31,626 nucleotides of DNA from Pseudomonadota bacterium (GCA_023387235.1 JAEWIJ010000160.1:1-31626), one strand, 5' to 3'; counted from the first letter of the stretch, positions 15,469 to 24,800 are shown. The notes: generated by a model not told the origin, from the sequence alone. Translations and numbers: made by a program.

Positions 15469-16881
15469 TCAGCCGCCGGCGGATAGCTTGGCGAGTTCCG
15501 GTGTGACGGCATCGAGTGCCTTGCCGAAGCGGTCGACGGCCTCATCGGCTTCGGCGCGCGACATGCACAGAGGCGGCGAGAACGACGTCACCTCGATGAA
15601 GGGGAGCGCGCGCGTGAGAACGCCGAGCTCGAGCGCCTTTGCCGATACGATGCGATGCGCATTCGACTTCGGATCGAAGAAGCGCCGCGCCGTCTTGTCG
15701 GCGATGTACTCGACCGCGATCATCTGTCCGGCGCCGCGCACCTCGCCGACATTAGGATGCGCGCCGACGCGCTCCTGCAGCGATCTCAGCAGATAGGCGC
15801 CGACCTCCGCGGACTGCGCGACGAGCCCCTCGTTCTCCAGGATGTCGATGTTGGTGAGGCCGAGGGCGGCCCCCACCGGATGGCCGGAATAGGTGAAGCC
15901 ATGCATGACCGGGCCGTACTCGGGCGAAGCGGTCTCGAGCACTTTCCAGATCTTGTCGGAGATCACCGAGGCCGAGACCGGGAAGTATGCCGAGGTGATG
16001 CCCTTCGCGAGCGTCACGATATCCGGCTTGAGCTTCATGCCGCCGGTTGAGAACCAATGGCCGGTGCGCCCGAAGCCGGTGATCACCTCGTCGGCGATGA
16101 AGAGGACGTCGTGCTTGTCCAGCACCTTCTGCAGCTTGTCGAAGTAGCCCTTGGGCGGCATGAGCACGCCGGCCGTGCCCATGATAGGCTCGGCGATGAA
16201 GGCGGCGACGGTCTCCGGTCCTTCGCGCACGATCATGGCCTCGACCTCGGCCACCATGCGGTCGGTGAAGGCCTCCTCGCTCTCGCCGCCCTCGCCAAAG
16301 CGGTAGTAGTGCGGGCACGAGGTGTGCAGCACGCCCGGCACGGGAAGATCGAACGCCTTGTGGAACACGGGAATGCCAGTGAGGCTGCCGGCGGCGTAGG
16401 TGAGGCCGTGATAGGCGCCGAGCCGTGAGATGAACTTCTTCTTCTCGGGCTTGCCGCGCAGGTTGTTGTAGTAGCGGACGAGCTTGAAGTTCGTGTCGTT
16501 GGCATCCGAGCCGCCGGTGCCGAAAAACACCTTCGACAAGTGCGTCGCGCCGGATTTGTGGAATAGCCCGAGCACGCGCTCGGCGAGGCGGATCACGGGC
16601 TCGTTCGAGGTGCCGGCGAAGATGTGGTAGTAGGCGAGGTTCTCGATTGCGCTCTTCGCAGTGTCGGCCATCTCCTTGCGGCCATAGCCGATGTTCACGC
16701 ACCACAGACCCGCACCGCAGTCGATGAGGTCGCGGCCCTGGCGATCCTTGATGCGCACGCCGTGTGCGCTCGCCATGATGTGCGGGCCCTTCTTCATGTG
16801 ATCGGCGATCGAGGTGTTCGGGTGGAACATGACCTCGCGGTCGATATCCTCGAGCGGATAGTTGCGCGTCGTGTCTTCCAT
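15469..16881 (-). CDS. Class III (omega) aminotransferase, PLP-dependent
   Basis: The protein has 470 residues from ATG 16881, with GGAGA 8-9 bases upstream. The fold-type I class III features are present: GLWCVNIGYGRKEM, GTGGSDANDTNFKL (phosphate/PLP region), SRLGAYHG, FIAEPIMGTAGV, FIADEVITGFGRTG, and the Schiff-base lysine K293 in LAKGITSAYFP. HGFTYSGHPVGAA and the C-terminal FSPPL follow. The subgroup uses pyruvate or another keto acid as acceptor for amino groups of putrescine, beta-alanine, taurine or aminated sugars. The substrate is not readable. It is the last gene of the transport operon, 45 bases after the dehydrogenase, which suggests it removes the amino group of the imported compound. 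Confidence 0.93.
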   Translation of the reverse strand: MEDTTRNYPLEDIDREVMFHPNTSIADHMKKGPHIMASAHGVRIKDRQGRDLIDCGAGLWCVNIGYGRKEMADTAKSAIENLAYYHIFAGTSNEPVIRLAERVLGLFHKSGATHLSKVFFGTGGSDANDTNFKLVRYYNNLRGKPEKKKFISRLGAYHGLTYAAGSLTGIPVFHKAFDLPVPGVLHTSCPHYYRFGEGGESEEAFTDRMVAEVEAMIVREGPETVAAFIAEPIMGTAGVLMPPKGYFDKLQKVLDKHDVLFIADEVITGFGRTGHWFSTGGMKLKPDIVTLAKGITSAYFPVSASVISDKIWKVLETASPEYGPVMHGFTYSGHPVGAALGLTNIDILENEGLVAQSAEVGAYLLRSLQERVGAHPNVGEVRGAGQMIAVEYIADKTARRFFDPKSNAHRIVSAKALELGVLTRALPFIEVTSFSPPLCMSRAEADEAVDRFGKALDAVTPELAKLSAGG

Positions 16882-16926
16882 CTGCTCGTCTCCGTCTTGT
16901 GCGTGGGTGCGCTGTGTGCGCCGTCT

Positions 16927-17940
16927 CTAATCTAGCGTAATTGTGGTTTGCGTGCGGAAGGCTTTCTCGGCGGCAAGGCAAACTGCAACCGAGGCCCGCG
17001 TTTCGCGCGGGGAAAGGATCGATCGGCCGGCAGCAAAGCCGGCATAGGCCTGGCGGATGTTCTCCTCGAGCTCGAACACCTCGCCAGAGAGCGGAACCTG
17101 TACGGTCTCGACCTCGCCGCCCTTGCGCTTGGCTTTAAGCTCGAAGGTCGGCGTCAGCGTGCGGTCGAGCGCGCCCGACCACCACGTGCGCGCGGAGCCC
17201 TCGGTCCCGGCGATCTCCAGAAGCGAGTGATGCTCGAAGCCGGCGAGGCACTGGCTGAGGACGGCGGTCGAGCCGTCGGCCCATTCGAGCGTCGTCACGA
17301 AGTTGTCGACCAGACCGCCGCCGCGGCCGTTGCCCAAGGCGCCGACGCGAACGGGCGTGCCGTTCTCCGCGCCGTACCAGAGTATGAGGTCGAAGAAGTG
17401 CACGAGCTCTTCGAGGATCCATGAGCCGACGCGATCGGGATCGTAGCGCCAGCCGCCCGAGCCCTGGCGAAATGGATGGCGGAAGAGCGAGAAGTGCTGA
17501 TAGCGCACCTCGCCGAGTTCGCCCCTCGCGACGAGATCGCGCACGGCGCCCCATTGCTTGGAGACGCGCAGCTCGTGATCGAGTGCGACGAGCTTGCCGG
17601 TGCGGGCTTCGGCGGCGATCACGGCATCGCACTCGGCGAGCGTCAGGCCGAGCGGCTTTTCGGCGAACACGTGCTTGCCGGCTTCGAGCGCCGCGATCGT
17701 GAATGCGGCGTGCGCGTGATTGGGGACCGTGACGTTGACGACGTCGAAGCCGCCGGCGCGCAGCATGGCGTCGTAGTCACGGTAGCGCGCGGCGGTCGGC
17801 AAAACTTGCTTTGCCGCCGCTTCGGAGTTTTCGCCGTGGCAGTAGATGGCGACGACCTCGGCATCGTCGATTGCGCCGATAGCGCGTGCGTGCATCTGGC
17901 CCCAGGCGCCGAAGCCGGCGATGGCCACACGAGTGGTCAT
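16927..17940 (-). CDS. Gfo/Idh/MocA-family NAD(P)-dependent dehydrogenase
   Basis: ATG 17940 overlaps the ATPase gene stop (ATGA) and has AGAGGC 6 bases upstream, giving 337 residues. The N-terminal Rossmann domain shows GFGAWG at 9-14, VTVPNHAHA near 71-78 and the catalytic-region motif AEKPLG with K95. The C-terminal alpha/beta domain contains WILEELVHFFDLILWYG, in which the HFFD element holds the usual catalytic His/Asp area. Family members oxidise sugar, sugar-acid or inositol hydroxyls. Its place between transporter and aminotransferase suggests it acts on the imported compound or a product of it. MocA of rhizopine breakdown belongs to this family, but that alone does not define the substrate. 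Confidence 0.92.
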   Translation of the reverse strand: MTTRVAIAGFGAWGQMHARAIGAIDDAEVVAIYCHGENSEAAAKQVLPTAARYRDYDAMLRAGGFDVVNVTVPNHAHAAFTIAALEAGKHVFAEKPLGLTLAECDAVIAAEARTGKLVALDHELRVSKQWGAVRDLVARGELGEVRYQHFSLFRHPFRQGSGGWRYDPDRVGSWILEELVHFFDLILWYGAENGTPVRVGALGNGRGGGLVDNFVTTLEWADGSTAVLSQCLAGFEHHSLLEIAGTEGSARTWWSGALDRTLTPTFELKAKRKGGEVETVQVPLSGEVFELEENIRQAYAGFAAGRSILSPRETRASVAVCLAAEKAFRTQTTITLD

Positions 17941-19583
17941 GATGTTGCCTCTTGTCGTGCAATGCGGTCGGAGGGCGCGAGCCACGCGCGGCCGGGAATG
18001 GCGGCGATGAGCGCGCGCGTATAGGCGTGCTGCGGATCGAGAAAGATCTGGCGTGCGGGGCCGTACTCGACGATCTCGCCCTGATGCATGACGGCGACGG
18101 TGTCGGCGATCTGGGCCGCGACGCGCAGGTCGTGCGTGATGAAGAGCACGGCGAGGTCGAGCCGCTGCTGGATCTCGGCGAGGAGCTCCAGAACCTGCGC
18201 CTGGATGGAGACGTCCAGCGCGGAGACGGGCTCGTCGGCGACGAGCAGCTTGGGTTCGAGTGCGAGCGCGCGTGCGATGCCAATGCGCTGGCGCTGGCCG
18301 CCGGAGAACTCGTGCGGATAGCGCTCGGCAGCGCTCGCGTCCAACTGAACGAGCTCGAGAAGCGATTTCACGCGCTCGCGGGCGGCATCGCGCGGATGGC
18401 CCTGTGCCAGCATTCCCTTGGCGATGATGTCGCCGACGCGGTGGCGCGGATTGAGCGACGCATAGGGGTCCTGGAACACCATCTGCACGAGCGGGCGATG
18501 GCGGTGAAAGCGCGACCTCGACATGCGGAGGAGGTCGCCGTCGGCGCCGTCGAGAGTCATGCTTCCGGCATCGGCATCGACGAGGCGCACCATGCAGCGC
18601 GCGAGCGTCGATTTGCCGGAGCCGGACTGGCCGACGATCGCGAGCGTCTCGCCGCTGCGCACGCTGAACGAGGCATCCTTGACGGCATGGACGGGACGGC
18701 GCTTCAGCCATCCGCCGCGCGAACCATAAGTCTTGTCGACGCCTTTGACGGCGACGATCGTCTTCCTGTCGGAAAGCGGCGCGCGGTCCGGCGGCTCGAG
18801 GCGCGGCACGGCAGCGATCAGGCGGCGCGTGTATGGGTGCTGCGGACGCTCGAGGATTTCACGGGCCGCGCCGATCTCGACGAGCTTGCCGCTCTGCATG
18901 ACGCCGACGCGATCGGCGATCTCGGCGACGACGCCGAAGTCGTGCGTGATGAAGAGGCAGGACGTGTGCCGCTCGCGCTGGAGATCCTTGATGAGGGCGA
19001 GGATCTGCTTCTGCGTCATGACGTCGAGGGCGGTCGTCGGTTCGTCGGCGATGAGCACGGCAGGATCGAGGGCGAGCGCCATGGCAATCATGACGCGCTG
19101 GCGCTGGCCGCCGGAGAGACGGAAGGGATAGGCGTCCTTCAGGCTCGCGGGATCGGGCAAGCCGACGGCGCCGAGCAATTCGACGACGCGATCGGCGGCC
19201 TCGTGCGTACGGCCGTGAAAGCGGAACATCTCGCTGATCTGTTCGCCGACACGCATCACGGGATTGAGCGCGGTCATCGGTTCCTGGAAGATCATGGCGA
19301 TGCGCGCGCCGCGCAGCGCCTGCATCTCGCGATCGTCGAGCGTGGCGAGGTCGCGGCCCTCGAAATGGATCGAGCCGGATGCGATGTGCACTTCCGGTCC
19401 TGGCAGCAGGCCCATGATGGCTTGCGAGGTGAGGGACTTGCCGGAGCCCGACTCGCCGACAATGCAAAGCACTTCCTGCGGCAGCAGTGCGAAGCTGATG
19501 TCCTCGATGGCGAACGGCCGGTCGGCGCCCGGCGGCAGCGCCACGGAGAGATTTCGGATGTCGATGACGGGCGTTTCGCTCAC
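17937..19583 (-). CDS. ABC transporter ATPase, two nucleotide-binding domains fused (DppD-DppF type)
   Basis: The GTG at 19583 overlaps the preceding permease stop (GTGA), giving 548 residues. The first ATPase domain has Walker A at 43-50 (GESGSGKS), signature LSGGQRQRV (about 150) and Walker B LIADEPTTALD. The second has Walker A GQSGSGKS (about 317), signature FSGGQRQRIG (about 426) and Walker B LVADEPVSALD. Each domain ends with the oligopeptide-type C-terminal tail (HPYTRRLIAAVP and HAYTRALIAAIPG). Fused forms of this length (YejF-like) are common in Opp/Dpp systems. It powers the two permeases encoded just before. The frame stays open further upstream, but that part is the antisense-like extension over the permease gene. 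Confidence 0.95.
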   Translation of the reverse strand: MSETPVIDIRNLSVALPPGADRPFAIEDISFALLPQEVLCIVGESGSGKSLTSQAIMGLLPGPEVHIASGSIHFEGRDLATLDDREMQALRGARIAMIFQEPMTALNPVMRVGEQISEMFRFHGRTHEAADRVVELLGAVGLPDPASLKDAYPFRLSGGQRQRVMIAMALALDPAVLIADEPTTALDVMTQKQILALIKDLQRERHTSCLFITHDFGVVAEIADRVGVMQSGKLVEIGAAREILERPQHPYTRRLIAAVPRLEPPDRAPLSDRKTIVAVKGVDKTYGSRGGWLKRRPVHAVKDASFSVRSGETLAIVGQSGSGKSTLARCMVRLVDADAGSMTLDGADGDLLRMSRSRFHRHRPLVQMVFQDPYASLNPRHRVGDIIAKGMLAQGHPRDAARERVKSLLELVQLDASAAERYPHEFSGGQRQRIGIARALALEPKLLVADEPVSALDVSIQAQVLELLAEIQQRLDLAVLFITHDLRVAAQIADTVAVMHQGEIVEYGPARQIFLDPQHAYTRALIAAIPGRAWLAPSDRIARQEATS

Positions 19584-20416
19584 ACGCGCCCCCGTCGTGC
19601 CAGACGCGGGTTGAGCGCGTCGTTGAGACCTTCGCCGACGAGGTTGATGGCGAGCACTGTGAGGAAGATGGCGGCGCCAGGGAATACGCTGATCCACCAC
19701 GCTTGCCGCAGGGCCGAGCGCGCGGCGCCGATCATGTAGCCCCAGGAGATGCGATTGGGATCGCCGAGACCCATGAAGCTCAGCGCGGATTCGGTCAGGA
19801 TGGCGGTTGCGACCATCAGCGACGCCATGACGATGATGGGCGAGAGGGCGTTCGGGAGGATCTCGCGGAAGATGATGTTGGCCGTGCGCTGTCCGCTCAC
19901 GACGGCGGCTTCGACGAACTCGCGCTGGACGAGGCTCATGAACTCCGCGCGCACTAGGCGACAGACGGGTGGCCACGTCACGACGGCGATCGATATGACG
20001 ATCGAGCCGATGCTGGGGCCGAGAACGGCAACAAGCACCATCGCGAGGATGAAGCTCGGGATGGTCTGGACGAACTCGGTGACGCGCACGACGAGATCGT
20101 CGATGAGGCCGCCGAAGTAGCCGGCGACGGCGCCGAGCAGTAGCCCGAGCGTCACCGCGACGAGCGTCGAGACGAGGCCGATCAGTAGCGATATCTGCGC
20201 GCCATGCACGACGCCGGCAAGGACGTCGCGCCCGAGCACGTCCGTGCCCATGGGGAAGGCGGCGCTTGGCGGCAGGAGGGGACGTGCCTTGATTTCCCAC
20301 GGGTCGCCCGGCATGAGCATCGGCCCGGCGAGCGCCATGACGAGGACCATGGCGAGAATGACGAGGCCGATGACGCTGCCCTTGTTGCGCCGGTAGATGG
20401 CCCAAAAGTCCGTCAT
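19580..20416 (-). CDS. ABC transporter permease, DppC/OppC type
   Basis: The protein has 278 residues from ATG 20416, which overlaps the preceding permease stop (ATGA). About six membrane segments are visible, beginning with KGSVIGLVILAMVLVMALAGP. A periplasmic loop carries the DppC-type text GTDVLGRDVLAGVVHGAQISL. The EAA-like coupling loop is EFVEAAVVSGQRTANIIFREILPNAL, with the usual conserved Gly and Pro. This forms one half of the inner-membrane channel. Translation is coupled by overlaps on both sides, so the transporter genes are one unit. Confidence 0.95.
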   Translation of the reverse strand: MTDFWAIYRRNKGSVIGLVILAMVLVMALAGPMLMPGDPWEIKARPLLPPSAAFPMGTDVLGRDVLAGVVHGAQISLLIGLVSTLVAVTLGLLLGAVAGYFGGLIDDLVVRVTEFVQTIPSFILAMVLVAVLGPSIGSIVISIAVVTWPPVCRLVRAEFMSLVQREFVEAAVVSGQRTANIIFREILPNALSPIIVMASLMVATAILTESALSFMGLGDPNRISWGYMIGAARSALRQAWWISVFPGAAIFLTVLAINLVGEGLNDALNPRLARRGRV

Positions 20417-21402
20417 GCGCCGGCCCTGACACGCGGATCGGCTACCCGGTAGAGCAGGTCGGTCATCAGATTGATCACCATGACCATCATCGCGCTCAGA
20501 AGGAAGACGCCCATGAGCAGATTGTAGTCGCGCTGGAGGAGCCCTTCAAAGGCGAGGCGGCCGATGCCGGGCCAAGCGAAAACCGTCTCGACGACGACAG
20601 CGCCGCCGACGAGCTGTCCGGCCTGGATGCCGGCAAAGGTGATCACGGGAAGCAGCGCATTGCGCAGCATGTGGGCGCGCATGATGCGTCCGGGTGGCAG
20701 GCCTTTGGCGCGGGCCGTGCGGACGAAGTCCTGGTGCTTCACTTCGAGGATCGAGGCGCGCGCGAGGCGGGCATATGTCGCGACGTAGAAGAGACCGAGC
20801 GTGAAGGCGGGCAGGACGAGATGCCATGCGGTGTCGAGCGCGCGCGCGAAGGCATTGCCCGAGACGGTGAACGACGCCATGCCGAAGGCGGGGAACCAGC
20901 CGAGATAGGCCGAGAAGAACAGGATCATGAGCAGGCCGACCCAGAAGAGCGGCATGGCGTAGAAGGCGAGTGCGATGACGGTGATGGCGCCATCCTGCCA
21001 GCGTCCTTCGCGCGCGGCGGCAAGCACGCCGAGCGCGGTGCCGAGCAGCAGCGCCAGCACGAAGGCGCTGACCGTGAGCAGCATGGTCGCCGGCAGCCGT
21101 TCGAGGATCATGTCGGCGACGGGGCGGCGGTTCCGGTAGGAGTAACCGAGATTGCCCTTCGCGACGTTGGTCACGTAGTTGAGGAGCTGCTCCGGCAGCG
21201 GGCGGTCGAGGCCGTAGTCCTTGCGGATCTGGTCGAGGAACTGCGCATCGGACGCGCCTGCTTCGCCGGCCATGACGACGGCCGGATCGCCGGGCGCCAG
21301 CCGCAGCAGGAAGAAGTTGAGCGCTATGACAGCGAGGAGGACGGCCGCCGACTTCAGCAACCATCCTCCGAGAAAGCGTGCGGTATTCAAGCTGCCTGTC
21401 AT
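20413..21402 (-). CDS. ABC transporter permease, DppB/OppB type
   Basis: The protein has 329 residues from ATG 21402. The first membrane segment is followed by LRLAPGDPAVVMAGEAG, the DppB-type periplasmic motif, then LPEQLLNYVTNVAKGNLGYSYRNRRPV. The inner-membrane core contains the coupling loop VRTARAKGLPPGRIMRAHMLRNALLPVITFAG, with the A..KG...R motif that contacts the ATPase. A VETVFAWPGIGRLAFEGLLQRDYNLLMG segment near the end is also typical. It pairs with the DppC-type permease that overlaps its stop codon. It starts 15 bases after the solute-binding protein gene. Confidence 0.95.
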   Translation of the reverse strand: MTGSLNTARFLGGWLLKSAAVLLAVIALNFFLLRLAPGDPAVVMAGEAGASDAQFLDQIRKDYGLDRPLPEQLLNYVTNVAKGNLGYSYRNRRPVADMILERLPATMLLTVSAFVLALLLGTALGVLAAAREGRWQDGAITVIALAFYAMPLFWVGLLMILFFSAYLGWFPAFGMASFTVSGNAFARALDTAWHLVLPAFTLGLFYVATYARLARASILEVKHQDFVRTARAKGLPPGRIMRAHMLRNALLPVITFAGIQAGQLVGGAVVVETVFAWPGIGRLAFEGLLQRDYNLLMGVFLLSAMMVMVINLMTDLLYRVADPRVRAGA

Positions 21403-21417
21403 TCGTGAGCGACGGGC

Positions 21418-23007
21418 TCAGCCGGCGATGAACGCGTTGGCGAAGTTGTCGTTCGGGCCCATGCCGTTGGTAATGACGTTGTGCAGGCGCTTGTTGACGA
21501 AGCTCGGCCATTCGAGCTCGACCATCCAGGCCACCGGCACCTCGTCGACGATGATCTTCTGGGCTTCTGAATATAGGGCCTTGCGCTCCTCGTCCTTGGT
21601 CGCGACTGCGGCCTTGGCGAAAAGGTCGTCGACCTTCGGGTTCGAGTATCCCGAGTGGTTGCCGAACAGGATGCCGTGGCGAATGCTGGACGTGACGTAC
21701 GTGCGCGCAACGCCGAGCGCGGGATCCGACAGAGTCGTCATGAAGTAGATCGTGCTGTCGAACTCCCAGTTCTTGGTGCGATCGCCCCAGCCCGCGACAT
21801 CCGAGCTTTCGATGGTGACGTCGAGGCCGATGCGGCGCAGCGCCTGCTTGCAGTACTCGTTCAGGCGGTTCCACACCTCGCCATAGGGCAGGCCGAGCAG
21901 TTTTATGGAGGCGCGCATGTTGTTGGCGCCCTTCTTGAGACCGAGCTCGTCGAGCAGCGCCTCCGCTTTCTTGAGATCATAGGGATACTGCGGCACGTTC
22001 GGCTCGTAGTAGGGCGACGCGGAGTGAATGGGGCCGGTCGCCACCTTGCCGAGGCCAAAGAACACGTTTTCCTTGATGAAGTTGCGATCGAGCGCATACA
22101 TGATCGCCTGGCGGAAGCGCTTGTCGTCGAAGGGCTTGCGGCGCACGTTGAACTCGAGCCAGCAGATCGGGGAGCCCCATTCCCAGCCCTGGTTCGTGCT
22201 GGCAAGATGCGGCAGCGCCTTGAGGCGCTGCACGTCGATGAGCTCGATATCGTTCTGCGTCGCGAGGTCGGCCTGTCCGCTTTCGAGCGCGAGGGCGCGG
22301 CCGGCACTGTCGGGAATGAGGCGATAGTAGATTTCGTCGAGGTAGGGCTTGCCGGGCTGCCAGTAGCTGTCGTTGCGCACGAGGTGGATGAACTGGCCGC
22401 GCTGCCACTGCTTGAACTTGAAGGGGCCGGTGCCGATCGGGTTGGCGTTGGCCGGGTTCTCGCGGAACTTCGTGCCCTTGTAGATGTGCGCCGGCACGAT
22501 CGGCGCGCCGATCGGGTCGAAGTTGCGCATGAGCGGCGCGAACGGCTCCTTGAGCGTGAACTTCACCGTGTGATCGTCGACCTTCGACACGGTCGTGCGC
22601 TGGAAGACAGGGCGCGAGCGCGGGTGCACTTCCGTCAGATACTCGCCGCACGTGAAGACCACGTCGTCGGCCGTGAAGGGCTTGCCGTCGTGCCACGTCA
22701 CATTCTTGCGCAGCTTGAATGTATAGGTGAGGCCGTCCGGCGAAATCTCCCAGGACTCGGCGAGCATCGGCTGCGGATTGAGCTTGAAGTCGAAGGTGAT
22801 GAGCCCTTCGAAGATCTTCGTTGCGGGCAGCAGCGTCGGCGCATTGAGCCAGAGGCCGGTGACGAGACCCGGCGGCTCGGGCCAGAGCACGGAGTTGAGC
22901 ACGCCGCCGCGCTTCGGTGCCGGCTGGGCCCAGGCGAGCGGCGTCGCGAGATGCGCGAGCGAGGTCGCGCCGGCGGCAATGATGACTTCCCTGCGATTGA
23001 TCTTCAT
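21418..23007 (-). CDS. Extracytoplasmic solute-binding protein, family 5 (peptide/opine class)
   Basis: The protein has 529 residues from ATG 23007, with GAGGAA 6 bases upstream. The leader MKINRREVIIAAGATSLAHLA has a twin-arginine-like RR before the hydrophobic core, so export by Tat is likely. SBP_bac_5 features follow: LNPQPMLAESWEISPDGLTYTFKLRKNVTWHDGKPFTADDVVF, here in parts; IGTGPFKFK; and PYDLKKAEALLDELG. The family binds peptides, opines, glycosides, nickel chelates and other bulky solutes, so the ligand cannot be inferred from the fold. It is the first gene of the operon that runs through the permeases, ATPase, dehydrogenase and aminotransferase, and is divergent from mocR. Confidence 0.95.
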   Translation of the reverse strand: MKINRREVIIAAGATSLAHLATPLAWAQPAPKRGGVLNSVLWPEPPGLVTGLWLNAPTLLPATKIFEGLITFDFKLNPQPMLAESWEISPDGLTYTFKLRKNVTWHDGKPFTADDVVFTCGEYLTEVHPRSRPVFQRTTVSKVDDHTVKFTLKEPFAPLMRNFDPIGAPIVPAHIYKGTKFRENPANANPIGTGPFKFKQWQRGQFIHLVRNDSYWQPGKPYLDEIYYRLIPDSAGRALALESGQADLATQNDIELIDVQRLKALPHLASTNQGWEWGSPICWLEFNVRRKPFDDKRFRQAIMYALDRNFIKENVFFGLGKVATGPIHSASPYYEPNVPQYPYDLKKAEALLDELGLKKGANNMRASIKLLGLPYGEVWNRLNEYCKQALRRIGLDVTIESSDVAGWGDRTKNWEFDSTIYFMTTLSDPALGVARTYVTSSIRHGILFGNHSGYSNPKVDDLFAKAAVATKDEERKALYSEAQKIIVDEVPVAWMVELEWPSFVNKRLHNVITNGMGPNDNFANAFIAG

Positions 23008-23164
23008 GACCGTTCCTCGTGGTGGCCGCCTGTCCCGATCTCGGCGAGCCCGTCCAGTGTTCGAAAACGCATGGGCCCCTCGCCAACCAAGCGTCGAGCT
23101 TCCAGCGATCGAAACGAACTGGACGGGCGACGCTGCGCAGGAGCTCCCCCACTGCGCTGCGCCT

Positions 23165-23194
23165 ATTGCATCGACACAACCAGACTATTGTCAA
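23165..23194 (-). promoter_or_regulatory. Candidate promoter of the transport operon
   Basis: On the - strand TTGACA (23194-23189) is followed after 18 bases by TGCAAT (23170-23165). The -35 is perfect and the -10 matches four of six bases. The solute-binding protein starts about 150 bases further on. It lies back to back with the mocR promoter, so one bound regulator could govern both. Confidence 0.4.
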
Positions 23195-23198
23195 GAAG

Positions 23199-23231
23199 TG
23201 GTCTTGAGATAGAGCCATTTCCAGCTATATT
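23199..23231 (+). promoter_or_regulatory. Candidate mocR promoter with overlapping inverted repeat
   Basis: TTGAGA (23204-23209), a 16-base spacer and TATATT (23226-23231) form a plausible promoter ending 24 bases before the mocR GTG. An imperfect inverted repeat TGGTCT (23199-23204) / AGAGCCA (23211-23217) overlaps the -35. GTGGTCT-like half-sites are typical of some MocR/PdxR-type operators. Autoregulation is therefore plausible but unproven. Confidence 0.4.
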
Positions 23232-23255
23232 TCGAGGCCACTTCGGATATGCCTC

Positions 23256-24800
23256 GTGAGCCGCCGCAGACAATCCTCGCCCGACATTCTCGCCGAGATA
23301 CTCGACGATGACAGCGATGCATCGCTGCAGCGCCGCGTCTATGCGCGCTTTGCGTCGGCGATCCTGGAGGGCCATCTCAGGCCTGGAAATCGCCTGCCGT
23401 CGAGCCGGGAGTTGGCGCGGACGCTGCAGGTCGGTCGCAACACGGTCATGTGGGCGCTCGAGCAGCTGACGGTCGAGGGGTTCGTCGAGGCGCGCCGTGG
23501 CGCCGGAACGTTCGTCTCCAATCGTCTGCCGACGGGGGGAGCGGATGGCGGCGCCGCGCGCGGCCGGCGACGGAGCGGTCCGCCGGCGGTCCGGATCGCC
23601 AAGCGCGCGAGCCACTTCACGGCGATACCGGAGTCGCTCCGTTCACCACAGCGTCTCGCACCCTTCCGCATGAACATGCCGGCGGTCGATGCCTTTCCCG
23701 TCGCGACCTGGACACGCATCTCGAAGTCGCTCCTCACGGGGCGCCATCCCGGCGGCGGGACGCGCCTGCTCGGCGAGACCGATGCGGCCGGTTATGCGCC
23801 ACTCCGCGATGCGATCGCGCGCTATCTGACGATCAGCCGCGGCGTCTCCTGCACGCCGAGGCAGGTCATTGTTGTTGCCGGCGCGCAGCAGGCGATCGAC
23901 CTCGCCGTTCGGGTGCTGCTCGATCCCGGCGATGCCGTGTGGTGCGAGGATCCGGGCTTTCCGGGAGCCGTTGCGGCGCTGAGAGCGAGCGGCGCCGAGA
24001 TCACCGCCGTGCCGGTCGACGAGGAGGGCATGGATGTCGACTTCGGCGAGAAGCGGCGGCCGGGCGCACGCGTCGCCGTCGTTTGTCCCTCGACGCAGTT
24101 TCCGTTGGGGAGTGCGCTGTCGCTGCGGCGGCGCGTGCAGCTCATCGAGTGGGCGCGGCGCAATGAAAGCTGGATCATCGAGGACGATTACGACGCCGAG
24201 TTCCGCTACGAGGGCCGATCGATCCGCTCGCTGCAGGGGCTCGATGGCGGGCGGCGCGTCATCTATATCGGCACGTTCTCGAAGATCCTCTTTCCGGGGC
24301 TTCGGCTCGCCTACCTCGTCGTGCCGGAAGCGCTGGTCGACGTCTTCGTCAATGCGCGGACAGTGGCCGGGCGGCATTCGCCGACGCTCGAGCAGGCGCT
24401 CGTCGAGCGGTTCATGAGCGACGGCCATATGGCGCGGCATGTGCTGCGTATGCGCAAGCTCTATGCCGAGCGGCGGCAGGCGATGATCGATGCCTTCGGC
24501 ACGTCTTTGGGGAACACTATGCGCCTCGAACCCTGCGATGCCGGCCTGCAGATGCTCGGTTGGCTGCCGCCGGACTGGTCGGATGCCGAGGTGTGTCGCG
24601 AAGCGTCTGACGTCGGGCTCGAGATTGCGCCGCTGTCGCGATTTGCCATCGCGCGGCGATTGCCGCCTGCTGTCCTGCTCGGGTTCGGGGCATTCACGCC
24701 CGACGAGATCAGGCAGGGTGCGGCGAAGCTCGCCGTGGTGTTGCGTCATCACGCAGCTCGCGCAGGCGCGGCAGGTAAGAAATCGCGGCGTCCGTCATGA
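23256..24800 (+). CDS. MocR-family regulator (GntR winged helix fused to aminotransferase-like domain)
   Basis: The protein has 514 residues from GTG 23256. The N-terminal winged helix (about 25-92) has LQRRVYARFASAILEG, PGNRLPSSRELARTLQVGRNTVMWALEQL and GAGTFVSN, all MocR-type. A linker of about 40 basic residues joins the fold-type I aminotransferase-like domain (about 130-500). This domain keeps the PLP lysine K343 in GTFSKILFPGLRLAY and the DDYDAEFRY motif. MocR proteins use PLP, or a PLP-ligand adduct, to sense amines or amino acids and usually control the neighbouring divergent genes. Here those include an aminotransferase, fitting an amine-type effector. Its stop overlaps the next start (ATGA), so it is co-translated with the epimerase-like gene. 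Confidence 0.95.
   Translation: MSRRRQSSPDILAEILDDDSDASLQRRVYARFASAILEGHLRPGNRLPSSRELARTLQVGRNTVMWALEQLTVEGFVEARRGAGTFVSNRLPTGGADGGAARGRRRSGPPAVRIAKRASHFTAIPESLRSPQRLAPFRMNMPAVDAFPVATWTRISKSLLTGRHPGGGTRLLGETDAAGYAPLRDAIARYLTISRGVSCTPRQVIVVAGAQQAIDLAVRVLLDPGDAVWCEDPGFPGAVAALRASGAEITAVPVDEEGMDVDFGEKRRPGARVAVVCPSTQFPLGSALSLRRRVQLIEWARRNESWIIEDDYDAEFRYEGRSIRSLQGLDGGRRVIYIGTFSKILFPGLRLAYLVVPEALVDVFVNARTVAGRHSPTLEQALVERFMSDGHMARHVLRMRKLYAERRQAMIDAFGTSLGNTMRLEPCDAGLQMLGWLPPDWSDAEVCREASDVGLEIAPLSRFAIARRLPPAVLLGFGAFTPDEIRQGAAKLAVVLRHHAARAGAAGKKSRRPS

Noticed and set aside
16927..17940. Calling the locus a rhizopine (moc) operon because MocR- and MocA-family proteins are present
   Set aside because: Both are very large families named after a single example, and the transporter type differs from the rhizopine one.
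17952..19739. A 595-codon open frame on the + strand across the ATPase gene
   Set aside because: Its composition is typical of antisense frames, and the - strand has intact Walker and signature motifs.
19584..20432. N-terminal extension of the fused ATPase frame
   Set aside because: It runs over the permease gene in another frame with shadow-like composition; GTG 19583 gives a normal fused ATPase.
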